Below, piece by piece: positions 1-7,952 of a stretch of DNA of 64,000 nucleotides. Location: contig RFON01000006.1 in the NCBI GenBank assembly GCA_009926625.1, forward strand, positions 1 through 64,000, in the 5' to 3' direction. Made by a program: the position numbers and the translations under genes. The DNA is from Planctomycetota bacterium. Its GTDB lineage: Bacteria; Planctomycetota; Phycisphaerae; Phycisphaerales; SM1A02. Numbering within the stretch: the first letter of the stretch is position 1; every line of letters starts with the position of its first letter. The notes under the pieces are model-generated. The model worked only from the letters and a program-made list of their open reading frames with translations, had not been told where the DNA came from and made no database searches.

Positions 1-776
1 GACGCATCGACGGCGCTCCAGCCGCGGACCGTGGTGAGGTAGTGCGGCATCCACACGGCAAGCGCTCCAAACGCAAAGGTGAACGCCGTGAGCCCAATCG
101 TGGCGGCCCGAAAATCAGCGCTGCCGAACACCGTGCGCAGCGCTGCAGCGCGCTGCCCCGGCGTGACGCGGACTTCGTTCGCATCGTCGCCTTCGCTCGG
201 TGGTGGTTCGCGCAGTCGAAGGCAGAGGATCGCAAGCAGCAATCCTGGCACGCCGCCGGCGATGAACACCGAACGCCATCCCCAGTGCTGCGACAACATG
301 CCAGACGCGATGTAACTCAGTGCAGTGCCGATCGGGATCGCCGCGTAGAAGATGCTGAGCGCGGACGCGCGGCGCTGCGGCTTGTAGTGTCCAGCGATCA
401 GTGCAGGCCCAAGCGTGGAGTACGCCGCTTCGCCGATGCCGACGAGGGCGCGCAGCAGCAGCAGTTGCAGCAGCGAGTGAACGAATCCGCTCGCGAGCGT
501 GGCCGCGCTCCACACGAAGATGCCCGCCGCGAGCAACGGTGGACGGCTCGCTCGCCGCGCCGCAAGTCCAAAGGCTGGCGCGGCAACCATGTAGACCAGG
601 AGGAACGCGCTCGTGAGGAGTCCGATCTCGGTCTGCGTGGCGCCGAGCGACTGCTGCAGCGGCGCAACGATGCCCGCAAGCAGGTAGCGGTCGAGGTAGT
701 TGAGCAGGTTGAGCGCAGTCAGCAGCGTGAGCGTGCCGGTCGCCCCATGCAGGAACCTGCTTGCTGGCGCTGCCAT
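1..776 (-). CDS. MFS transporter, 3' end cut by window edge
   Basis: The first ~258 residues of a major facilitator superfamily permease read from an ATG at 776 to the window edge, so the C-terminal half is missing. After a short cytoplasmic N-terminus come hydrophobic segments typical of MFS helices 1-6, including the NYLDRY signature after helix 1, a GIGEAAYSTLGPALIAGHY stretch in helix 4 to loop 4, and a WGWRSVFIAGGVPGLLLAI helix. After helix 6 there is a charged central loop (LRLREPPPSEGDD) and then helix 7. NYLDRY and the GIGEA motif resemble the spinster-like/organic-anion branch, but the substrate cannot be named. It is divergent from the SYLF lipoprotein gene, with 134 bp between them. 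Confidence 0.85.
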   Translation of the reverse strand, partial: MAAPASRFLHGATGTLTLLTALNLLNYLDRYLLAGIVAPLQQSLGATQTEIGLLTSAFLLVYMVAAPAFGLAARRASRPPLLAAGIFVWSAATLASGFVHSLLQLLLLRALVGIGEAAYSTLGPALIAGHYKPQRRASALSIFYAAIPIGTALSYIASGMLSQHWGWRSVFIAGGVPGLLLAILCLRLREPPPSEGDDANEVRVTPGQRAAALRTVFGSADFRAATIGLTAFTFAFGALAVWMPHYLTTVRGWSAVDA

Positions 777-910
777 CGGTGCGGCGTGGTACCCCAACTT
801 GCGGCGCGGCACAAGCGCGGCACCAACCTGCCCGTGCCGAGGTAGCCTCTCCCCCCAAAGTCACCCTGTCCATGACTCGCCACAGACACTCCATTCCAGG
901 AACACTCGTC

Positions 911-1453
911 ATGAAACGATTCGCTGCACTTGCCCTCATCACACTCGCACTCGTCGGTTGCGCCTCAGGCCCCAAGACCGAGGAACAGAAGAAGGATCTG
1001 AGTACCGAAGTGCGAGCGGCGATCGAGCGGCTCAAGGTGCGCGATCCCAGCATCGACAAGTTCTTCGCCAAGTCGTCGGGCTATGTCGTGCTGCCCTCGG
1101 TCGGCAAGGGTGGCATCATCTTCGGTGGAGCCGCCGGCGACGGCGAGGTCTTCGCCAACGGGCGTTCCATCGGGTACTGCTCGATGAATCAGGGATCCAT
1201 CGGCGCGACGCTCGGCGGGCAGGTCTTCGACGAGTTCATCTTCTTCAAGGATGACGCCGCGCTGAAGCAGTTCACCTCGGGGACCTTCCAGTTTGCTGCG
1301 CAGGCTTCTGCGGTGATGGCAACATCCGGTGCAGGTGCGGCGAACGACTATCAGAACGGGGTTGCAGTCTTCATCGGGAGCAGCACGGGCGCCATGCTCG
1401 ATGCATCGATCGGCGGACAGAAGTTCGACTACCACGCAGGATCCACCCCATGA
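911..1453 (+). CDS. SYLF-domain (YSC84-like) lipoprotein
   Basis: A 180-residue protein starting with a lipoprotein signal peptide (MKRFAALALITLALVGC, lipobox LVGC). The mature part carries blocks typical of the SYLF/YSC84 lipid-binding domain: SSGYVVLPSVGKGG, a Gly-rich core (IIFGGAAGDGEVF), GSIGATLGGQVFDEFIFFKD, and near the end GVAVFIGSSTGAMLDASIGGQKF. The family binds phosphoinositides in eukaryotes; its role in bacteria is unknown but envelope-associated. Its stop overlaps the start of the downstream DUF1080 gene by 4 bp (ATGA), so the two are probably co-translated. Confidence 0.85.
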   Translation: MKRFAALALITLALVGCASGPKTEEQKKDLSTEVRAAIERLKVRDPSIDKFFAKSSGYVVLPSVGKGGIIFGGAAGDGEVFANGRSIGYCSMNQGSIGATLGGQVFDEFIFFKDDAALKQFTSGTFQFAAQASAVMATSGAGAANDYQNGVAVFIGSSTGAMLDASIGGQKFDYHAGSTP

Positions 1454-2268
1454 CGGGCGGTCGACTGACCCGGAGAGCGTGGTCGTCCCGCGGCGGTGCG
1501 CTCGCTGCGCTGCTTGCGCTCGGCTGTGCCGCGCTCGCGGGTGGATGGATGCAGTCCCAGCAGCGTTCGTTCCGCTGGGATGTGCATGACATGAAGCGTC
1601 CGCAGCCGCCTGTCGTCCAGACAGGCGCAGCGTGCACGATGACGCCGCCGAGCGATGCGATCGTGCTCTTCGGCGGCGGCGACACATCGAAGTGGGTCAA
1701 GGCGGGCTCGGCATCACCGATCGAGTGGAAGGCAGAGGGCGGCGTGCTCACGATCGTGCCTCGCTCGGGCGACATCGCAACGCGCGATTCGTTCGGCGAC
1801 TGCCAGTTCCACATCGAATGGATGGTGCCGACCAACCTGAAGTGCGATGGTCAGAAGGGCTGCAACAGCGGCATCTTCTTCATGTCGCGCTACGAGCTGC
1901 AAATCCTCAACTCGTCGGGCAATGTGACCTATGTGGACGGCATGGCCGGGTCGATGTACGGACAGCATCCACCGCTCGTGAACGCCTGCCGACCGCAGGG
2001 AGAGTGGAATGTGTACGACATCGTGTTCCGCGGACCGCGCTTCGATGCGGCGGCGGGCATCGTGCGAACCGCGTCAATGACGGTGCTGTTGAACGGCGTG
2101 CTGGTGCAGGAGAATGCCGAAGTGCTCGGTGAGACTGCCCACATGCGGCGCGCTTCGTACACGCCGCACGCTGAAAGCGCGCCGATCAAGTTGCAGGATC
2201 ACGGCGATGCGCTGCAGTTCCGCAACATCTGGGTGCGGCCGCTCGGCGCACCCGCCGTGGCCGAATGA
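1450..2268 (+). CDS. DUF1080 (3-keto-disaccharide hydrolase-like) exported protein
   Basis: A 272-residue protein with a basic N-terminus and one hydrophobic segment (about residues 15-33), probably a signal peptide or anchor. A DUF1080 jelly-roll domain follows: IVLFGGGDTSKWV at the start, an EWMVP strand, GCNSGIFFMSRYELQILNS in the centre, a WNVYDIVFRGPRFD strand and the closing QFRNIWVRPL. DUF1080 is a concanavalin-like fold greatly expanded in planctomycetes, with some members described as 3-keto-glycoside hydrolases. The GQHPPLVNACRPQGEWN stretch matches this subfamily. It is translationally coupled to the SYLF lipoprotein. Substrate unknown. Confidence 0.85.
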   Translation: MTGGRLTRRAWSSRGGALAALLALGCAALAGGWMQSQQRSFRWDVHDMKRPQPPVVQTGAACTMTPPSDAIVLFGGGDTSKWVKAGSASPIEWKAEGGVLTIVPRSGDIATRDSFGDCQFHIEWMVPTNLKCDGQKGCNSGIFFMSRYELQILNSSGNVTYVDGMAGSMYGQHPPLVNACRPQGEWNVYDIVFRGPRFDAAAGIVRTASMTVLLNGVLVQENAEVLGETAHMRRASYTPHAESAPIKLQDHGDALQFRNIWVRPLGAPAVAE

Positions 2269-2329
2269 CCGACTAAACCGATCGGATCGACCAAACCGAC
2301 CGGACCGATCGGACCGATCGCGCGCGCGT
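2269..2329. repeat. CCGATCGG-like short repeats between convergent genes
   Basis: The gap between the DUF1080 stop and the transhydrogenase stop consists largely of degenerate repeats of CCGAYCGG (ACCGATCGG, ACCGACCGG, ACCGATCGG) followed by an alternating CG run. CCGATCGG is self-complementary, so small hairpins are possible in both directions. No T-tract follows, so a classical intrinsic terminator is not supported. Confidence 0.4.
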
Positions 2330-3754
2330 TCACGCGATCGTGTTGTTGAGCAGGTTGTTGTTCGCGTTGTAGGCCGCCACCTTGTAGCACTCGGCATAGG
2401 TGGGGTAGTTGAAGACATTGGTGAGGAAGAAGTCGAGCCCGCCCTTCAATCGGATCACCGCCTGCCCGATGTGGACCAGTTCCGTCGCATTCGATCCGAT
2501 GATGTGCACGCCGAGCAGTAGGCGCGTCTCGCGGTGGAAGATCAGCTTGAGGAATCCATCCGCGGTTTCCGCGATCTTTCCCCGCGCGATCTCGTTGTAG
2601 CGCGCAACGCCGATCTCGTACGGGACCTTCTCCTTCGTGAGTGCCTGCTCGGTCGCGCCTGCGCTGCTCATCTCTGGGATGCTGTAGATGCCGAGCGGAT
2701 AGTCCTGCCCCATCGGCGGCGCGGGTTCGCCGAACATGTGGCACGCGGCGAGGCGCCCTTGCGCCGCGCTCGTCGCCGCAAGCGCGGGGAAGCCGATGAG
2801 ATCGCCCGCCGCATACACGCCCTTCACGCTGGTCTCGTACTGCTCGTTCACGCTGATGCGACCGCGCGAGTCTGCGGCGAGACCAATGGCATCGAGGTGC
2901 AGCCCCTCCGTGCAGCCTTGGCGCCCCGCCGAAATGAGCGCGACATCAGCCGTCATGCGCTTGCCGCTCTCGAGTTCCACCAAGACGCGCCGCGGACGCT
3001 CGTCGATGCACGCAATGCGGACGACCGCCTCGCCACAGCGGAAGATCACATCCTGCAGCCGCATGTCATGGATCATCTCGTCGATCGTCTCGGTGTCCAT
3101 GAAGGAGATGGGGCGTTCCGCCCGCTCAATCAGCGTCACCTTGGTGCCGAGTGAGGCGAAGAACGATGCATACTCCACGCCGATCACCCCGCCGCCCACC
3201 ACGATCATGGTGCGCGGGATTTCGCGCAGCGCAAGCACGCGGTCGCTCGTGAGCACGATGGGATTCTCATCACTCGAATGATCGGGGCACGAGGCGGGGA
3301 TCACGGGGCGCGTTCCAGTGGCAAGGAGGGTGAACGCGGTCGTCACGCGACGGTCGCCCTCGGGACTGTCGACGGCAAGTGTGTGCGTGTCGATGAACGA
3401 CCCAAAGCCCGGGAGGATGCGCACCTCGTTGCGCAGCAGGTTCTGGCGGATGAGCTGCTGCTCTTCGTTGATGACGCCGCTGACGCGGTTGATCAGCATC
3501 GGCATGGTCAGGCGGATCGGATCGGCCCCGGCTGCTTCGAGTGACTTGCGCACGGTGCCGCGCTGCAGGCTCACGACGGCTTCGCGAAAGGTCTTGGACG
3601 GCATCGTCCCGAGGTGGACCGAGACGCCACCGACCGCGCGGCGACGCTCGATCATCGCGACACGCTTGCCGAGTTTCGCGGCTTGAAAGGCGGCAGACTG
3701 TCCCGCCGGTCCGCTGCCCACGATGGTCAGGTCGAACTCGTACTCCTCGGTCAT
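2330..3754 (-). CDS. sthA: Soluble pyridine nucleotide transhydrogenase
   Basis: A 474-residue flavoprotein disulfide-reductase-fold enzyme that exchanges reducing equivalents between NADPH and NADH. The FAD-binding motif TIVGSGPAGQSAA is at the N-terminus and the NAD(P) motif VVGGGVIGVEYASFF lies mid-protein. The region holding the redox-active CxxxxC in lipoamide and glutathione reductases reads GGVSVHLGTMPSKT, with both cysteines missing, as expected for SthA (GTxPSK). The C-terminal dimerisation domain includes ELVHIGQAVIRL and a NYPTYAECYKVAAYNA tail. The start at MTEEYEFDL is chosen over an upstream ATG because homologs begin there. It is divergent from the flavin-reductase-like gene. 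Confidence 0.93.
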   Translation of the reverse strand: MTEEYEFDLTIVGSGPAGQSAAFQAAKLGKRVAMIERRRAVGGVSVHLGTMPSKTFREAVVSLQRGTVRKSLEAAGADPIRLTMPMLINRVSGVINEEQQLIRQNLLRNEVRILPGFGSFIDTHTLAVDSPEGDRRVTTAFTLLATGTRPVIPASCPDHSSDENPIVLTSDRVLALREIPRTMIVVGGGVIGVEYASFFASLGTKVTLIERAERPISFMDTETIDEMIHDMRLQDVIFRCGEAVVRIACIDERPRRVLVELESGKRMTADVALISAGRQGCTEGLHLDAIGLAADSRGRISVNEQYETSVKGVYAAGDLIGFPALAATSAAQGRLAACHMFGEPAPPMGQDYPLGIYSIPEMSSAGATEQALTKEKVPYEIGVARYNEIARGKIAETADGFLKLIFHRETRLLLGVHIIGSNATELVHIGQAVIRLKGGLDFFLTNVFNYPTYAECYKVAAYNANNNLLNNTIA

Positions 3755-3794
3755 GGCAGCAGCATAGGAGCGGCGCGGCGATACCGTGGACGCC

Positions 3795-4460
3795 ATGCAC
3801 TTCACACCGAGTGACGAATCGATCGCCGCCTGTTACCGATTGCTGATCGGCGTGATCGTGCCGCGTCCGATCGCCGTGGTCGGCACATGTTCGGCGCATG
3901 GGCAGGTCAATCTCGCGCCGTTTTCGTTCTTCACGGGGATTGGATCGCGCCCGATGTCGCTCCTGTTCTGTCCAGTGAACAACCGCGACGGCAGCGAGAA
4001 GGACTCGCTTCGGAACGCGAAGCCGCGTTCGGAGGGAGGGCAGGGCGAGTTCACCGTCAGCGTCTGCACCGAGGCGATCGTTCGGCGCGTGGCTGCTGCT
4101 GCCGAGCCGCTTCCATTCGGCGAGAGCGAGTTCGCGCTCAGTGGTCTCCACGAACGCCCGAGCCGTGTGGTTGCCGCGCCGTCGGTGGCGGAAAGCCCTG
4201 CGGTGTTCGAGTGCCGCACGCGACAGATCGTGCGCCTCGCCGAGGGTCAGGCGGGCGGCGGGAACATCGTGGTCGGGGAGGTCGTTCATGTATGGGTCGA
4301 TGATCGGGCGCTCTCGAATGGCGCGGTCGATCCTGATCGGCTGCGTGCGGTGGCACGCATGGGCGGGGAGTCCTGGGCCACCACGCGCGAACGCTTCGAT
4401 CTTGCGATGGGGCGCGAGGCGCTGCAGGCTCCTCCACCTCTCGACTTTGGAGTCGTGTGA
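3795..4460 (+). CDS. Flavin reductase-like FMN-binding split-barrel protein
   Basis: About 220 residues with the fold signature of flavin reductase-like/flavoredoxin proteins: an early VIVPRPIAVVGTC strand, NLAPFSFFTGIGSRPMSLLF (FMN phosphate-binding region), KDSLRNA, and a late EVVHVWVDD strand. Such proteins bind FMN and either reduce flavins or act as small electron carriers. An alternative GTG start at 3786 adds three residues and lies nearer to an AGGAG at 3766-3770. It is divergent from sthA with a gap of about 40 bp, so the two redox genes may share a regulatory region. Confidence 0.8.
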   Translation: MHFTPSDESIAACYRLLIGVIVPRPIAVVGTCSAHGQVNLAPFSFFTGIGSRPMSLLFCPVNNRDGSEKDSLRNAKPRSEGGQGEFTVSVCTEAIVRRVAAAAEPLPFGESEFALSGLHERPSRVVAAPSVAESPAVFECRTRQIVRLAEGQAGGGNIVVGEVVHVWVDDRALSNGAVDPDRLRAVARMGGESWATTRERFDLAMGREALQAPPPLDFGVV

Positions 4461-4545
4461 TCGTTACCCTAGTCGGACGATGACGCCCCGACCCAAGCGC
4501 CGCAGTTCCGCCAACGGTCGCGTCCGAACCACCAAGGAGAAAGAC

Positions 4546-4905
4546 ATGCCGACCGCCAAGCCCACGCCGAAGAAGCGAGTGATCAAGGGGAAGTCGACCG
4601 ATACAGGTCGCAAGGTCAAGGCGAAGACGCGGACAACGCTGAAGGCCGCGGTCAAGCGGCCACGCACCAAGGCGCGAAGCGCCTCCGCGACGAAGAGCGA
4701 CCTGTCCAGCAAGGCGCGTTCATCCAGCATCGTCGAAACATCACCTCTGACTTGGTCGTCGAACAAGGCGGGACCGACCTTCGACCAGATCCAGTTGGCC
4801 GCTTACCACGGGTGGCTGCAGAACGGCGGCACCGAGTTCGACAATTGGGTTGCTGCCGAGGCCGTTCTGAAGCGGAAGTCATCGGGCGATTCGAACGGAG
4901 CCTGA
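4546..4905 (+). CDS. Lys-rich protein with C-terminal DUF2934
   Basis: A 119-residue protein starting at an ATG preceded by AAGGAGA at 4533-4539. Residues 1-60 are very rich in Lys, Arg, Thr and Ala (e.g. KPTPKKRVIKGK), resembling a disordered histone-H1-like tail. The last ~35 residues match DUF2934 (IQLAAYHGWLQNGG, then the NWVAAEAVLKRK helix). DUF2934 proteins are small and uncharacterised. A DNA- or RNA-binding role for the basic tail is only an inference. It sits 3 bp upstream of a DUF1080 lipoprotein gene, suggesting one transcript. Confidence 0.75.
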   Translation: MPTAKPTPKKRVIKGKSTDTGRKVKAKTRTTLKAAVKRPRTKARSASATKSDLSSKARSSSIVETSPLTWSSNKAGPTFDQIQLAAYHGWLQNGGTEFDNWVAAEAVLKRKSSGDSNGA

Positions 4906-4908
4906 CCA

Positions 4909-5568
4909 GTGCGACGACACACAATCATCGCGGCATTCACGATCGCCAGCGCGGCATGGATGCTGCTCTCATGCGGGGCGCCCAAGGACATTCCCCCGAG
5001 CGAGCGGCGCCATGTCGAACTGTTCAACGGGAGCGATCTCACCAATTGGAAAGTCTTTCCCGAGGACGCGCCGCCAGGCACATGGTCCGTTCGCGACGGC
5101 GTGCTTGTCTGCGTAGGGCAGCCGATCGGATACTTGCGCACGGTGCGCAAGTACACGAGCTTCGAGCTCGATTTCGAGTGGCGGTTCGATCCGGCGAAGG
5201 GTGGCGGCAACTCGGGCGTGCTCATGCGTGTGCAGTACCCGGACAGGGTGTGGCCGAGGTCGATCGAAGCGCAGCTGCAGAGCGGCAGCGCTGGAGACAT
5301 CTGGAACATCGAAGAGTTCCCACTCAGCGCGAACCGAGACCGCACCAAGGGGCGGCACACCACGAAGGCCTATCCGTCGAACGAGAAGCCGCTTGGCGAA
5401 TGGAATCAGTACTCCATTCGGCTCGTCGGGGAGAACCTGCAGTTGAAGGTCAACGGGCTGGTGCAGAACACCGCGACGCGCTGCGAAGTGGTGGAGGGCT
5501 GGATCGCCCTGCAGTCTGAGGGAGCGCACATCGAGTTCCGCAACATCAAGCTGCGGCCGCTGCCGTAG
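4909..5568 (+). CDS. DUF1080 lipoprotein
   Basis: A 219-residue protein with a GTG start. The N-terminus is a lipoprotein signal peptide (IIAAFTIASAAWMLLSC; lipobox LLSC). The DUF1080 domain begins at VELFNGSDLTNWKVF and runs through FELDFEWRFDPAKGGGNSG, VLMRVQYPDRVWPRSIEAQL, GEWNQYSIRLVGENLQLKVN and the closing IEFRNIKLRPLP. The GNSGV...SIEAQL core matches the canonical 3-keto-disaccharide hydrolase form, so it is more typical than the DUF1080 protein at 1450-2268. Likely anchored in a membrane and acting on carbohydrate; substrate unknown. Confidence 0.87.
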   Translation: MRRHTIIAAFTIASAAWMLLSCGAPKDIPPSERRHVELFNGSDLTNWKVFPEDAPPGTWSVRDGVLVCVGQPIGYLRTVRKYTSFELDFEWRFDPAKGGGNSGVLMRVQYPDRVWPRSIEAQLQSGSAGDIWNIEEFPLSANRDRTKGRHTTKAYPSNEKPLGEWNQYSIRLVGENLQLKVNGLVQNTATRCEVVEGWIALQSEGAHIEFRNIKLRPLP

Positions 5569-5576
5569 TCATCGCC

Positions 5577-6674
5577 TCAGCCCTTCGTGCGATTGAATTC
5601 GCGCATGAACGCAACAAGCGCTTCGACGGCGGGCAGCGGACACGAGTTGTACATCGACGCGCGAATGCCGCCAGCCTCGCGGTGACCCGCAAGCCCGTCG
5701 ATGCCCTCCATCGCGGCGTCCTTCCAGAAGCGTTCGTCAAGTTGCGCGGTCGGCAGGCGAAACGAGGCATTGATCACCGATCGGCATGCCGACTGCGCGA
5801 GGAATCTGTAGAACCCTCCCGACGCATCGATCGCCTCCTGCACCATGCGTGCGCGAGTCTGGGCGCGGCGTTCCATTTCGGCAACGCCACCCTCGCCGAT
5901 CATCCACTGGCACATTCGCCACAGCGTGTGGATGGCGAAGGTCGGAGGCGTGTTGATGCGGCTGCCAGCCTTTGCATGGGCGGCATAGGAAAACATGGAG
6001 GGCAATCGCCGCGGCGCGCGCTCCAACAGGTCGCGCCGAACGATGATGACCGACATTCCCGCAACGCCGAGGTTCTTCTGCCCCGACGCATACACCATGC
6101 CATGCGCAGACCAATCCACGGGCCGTGAAAAGATCTCGCTGCTCGCATCGTTGATCAGCACCGCGCCCTCGGCGCAGCGCGGCGGTCTGTGGTACTGCGT
6201 GCCATGCACCGTGTTGTTGGAGCAGTAGTGCAGGTACGCCGCGCCCGCGGTCGGAGGACACTCCGCGTCGCTCGGCACATGGTCGTACGCGCAGCGCTTG
6301 CCTTCAAAGGGAACCACAATCTGCGCCGCCGGCACGGCATCGCGTCCCTCGACGATCGCCTTCGCGGTCCACACATCCGTGTCGGGGTAGTCAGCCACGC
6401 CGCCATCGGGCAGCAGGTTCAGGGGAAGGAGCGCAAACTGCACGGTGGCACCGCCGGGCACGAACAGAATGTCATGCGAATCGGGTATCCCGCCGAGCCG
6501 TCGACAGGAGTCAAGCGCTCCAGACAGCACGCGGTCGAAGGGCGGCTGCCGATGCGAGTGCTCGAGGATGCCGATGCCCGTGCCCTCGAGATCGAGCAGA
6601 TCATCGCCCAGTTCCCGCAGCACGGGCTCGGGCATCGCGGCAGGACCTGCGGAGAAGTTCCAGATGCGGGTCAT
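5577..6674 (-). CDS. serC: Phosphoserine aminotransferase
   Basis: A 365-residue class V PLP enzyme converting 3-phosphohydroxypyruvate and glutamate to phosphoserine and 2-oxoglutarate. It opens with WNFSAGPAAMPEPVL, typical of SerC. FVPGGATVQFALLPLNLL and the cofactor-binding ASGQKNLGVAG (PLP lysine in QKNLG) follow, and it ends with GGIRASMYNSCPLPAVEAL. It is the last gene of the minus-strand operon DUF1015-serA-serC, 12 bp after serA, so the first two steps of the phosphorylated serine pathway are encoded together. Confidence 0.95.
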   Translation of the reverse strand: MTRIWNFSAGPAAMPEPVLRELGDDLLDLEGTGIGILEHSHRQPPFDRVLSGALDSCRRLGGIPDSHDILFVPGGATVQFALLPLNLLPDGGVADYPDTDVWTAKAIVEGRDAVPAAQIVVPFEGKRCAYDHVPSDAECPPTAGAAYLHYCSNNTVHGTQYHRPPRCAEGAVLINDASSEIFSRPVDWSAHGMVYASGQKNLGVAGMSVIIVRRDLLERAPRRLPSMFSYAAHAKAGSRINTPPTFAIHTLWRMCQWMIGEGGVAEMERRAQTRARMVQEAIDASGGFYRFLAQSACRSVINASFRLPTAQLDERFWKDAAMEGIDGLAGHREAGGIRASMYNSCPLPAVEALVAFMREFNRTKG

Positions 6675-6686
6675 CGTCGGGAATCG

Positions 6687-7952
6687 TCAGTCGTGCGTGC
6701 CGCGGCGGATCGACTGCACATGAACGCCGAGCACATGCGGCGCTTCGCGGATCTGTCGCATCGTGCGTTCCGTGGGCAACTCGTTCAAGTGGATGCGTGC
6801 GATCGCGGCTTGCCCGCCTTCGCAGATGACATTCTCCATCTCCTCCACATTGATGCTCGCCTGTCCGAGCACATCGAAGATGCCGACGAGGACGCCCGGG
6901 CGGTTCAGGTGCCGAACATGGATCAGCGTCGTTGCGCTGCTGACCGACGCGCGATTTGCGCAGGTCGGCACCGTTCCCGTTTCGAGCCATTGCCGCACGA
7001 CGCGAACGACATCCTGGTCGATCGACTCCCGTGCCTGGGCCGTGTGAGCGCCCGCATCAAGCGTGGCAATCACGCCGGGTTCCTTGAGCAGCTCGGCAAA
7101 CGGCAACGCGGGGCTCGAAAGTCCCTCGGCCGAGTGCAGGTCGAGTCCCGCGCGAATGCCCTTGGTTCGGCAGGCATTCAGCAGCGCACGCTCGTTCACG
7201 ACGCTGCCAAGGCTTGTGTTGACTATCGAGCACCCGGGGCGCAGCGCTTGGAAGAACTTGTCGCCCAGCAGGCCTTCGGACTCCTCGTTGCCGGTCACGC
7301 TGACGCTGACCACATCCGAGAGCTTCGCCAAGTTGACCAGGTTCGCGCAGTAATCAATGCCGAGCGCATTGCAACGCGCTTCGGTGATGTGCTGGCTCCA
7401 CGCGACCACATGCATGCCGAATGCAATGCCTCGCCGCGCGACTTCCTGGCCCACCTGACCGAGCCCGACCACCCCGAGCGTTCGCCCGGAGAGCCCAAGC
7501 GCTTCGCGGTCCCCTTCGCTGACCTGTCCCGCGCGCGCGCGCAGCGCCGCGTTCACCAGATTTCGGTCACATGCCAAGATCAGCGCCCAGGCAAGTTCCG
7601 CGACGGCTGCCGCGGTGCGCCCAGGGCAGTGCACCACGAAGATGCCGCGGTTGCTCGCCGCTTCGCGGTCGATGCTGCCGATGGTTGGTCCGGTGCCGAT
7701 CACCAAGGCGAGTCGCTCGGAGGCACCAAGCACGCGGTCGTCCACCAACGCATCCCGCGTGACCAGGATGTCCGGCTCGATGTCGCGGACTGCATCGGGC
7801 AGGGTTGTGCCTGCCAGCAGTGGATTCTGGATCGCATCGCAGCCCGCGCTTCGGAGTCCCTCGAGCGCATGAGCACCCAACTGGTCCACGACCAGCACGC
7901 GCGAAGCCATCGCCAATGGCGTGGCGAACACGGTCGGCTCATGCTCGCTCAT
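6687..7952 (-). CDS. serA: D-3-phosphoglycerate dehydrogenase with ACT domain
   Basis: A 421-residue 2-hydroxyacid dehydrogenase. The substrate domain contains LALVIGTGPTIGSID and CPGRTAAAVAELAWALIL. The Rossmann motif is GVVGLGQVGQEVA, and the catalytic His lies in ATLDAGAHTAQARES. A C-terminal ACT domain (RPGVLVGIFDVLGQASINVEEM) suggests serine feedback control, as in SerA with a short C-terminus. It starts at MSEHEPTVF, where the start codon overlaps the stop of DUF1015 by 4 bp. It oxidises 3-phosphoglycerate to 3-phosphohydroxypyruvate using NAD+. Confidence 0.93.
   Translation of the reverse strand: MSEHEPTVFATPLAMASRVLVVDQLGAHALEGLRSAGCDAIQNPLLAGTTLPDAVRDIEPDILVTRDALVDDRVLGASERLALVIGTGPTIGSIDREAASNRGIFVVHCPGRTAAAVAELAWALILACDRNLVNAALRARAGQVSEGDREALGLSGRTLGVVGLGQVGQEVARRGIAFGMHVVAWSQHITEARCNALGIDYCANLVNLAKLSDVVSVSVTGNEESEGLLGDKFFQALRPGCSIVNTSLGSVVNERALLNACRTKGIRAGLDLHSAEGLSSPALPFAELLKEPGVIATLDAGAHTAQARESIDQDVVRVVRQWLETGTVPTCANRASVSSATTLIHVRHLNRPGVLVGIFDVLGQASINVEEMENVICEGGQAAIARIHLNELPTERTMRQIREAPHVLGVHVQSIRRGTHD

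Noticed and set aside
42-845. 267-codon plus-strand frame at the window start
   Set aside because: Antisense to the MFS transporter whose minus-strand reading shows clear membrane helices; composition of the plus frame is Arg-rich.
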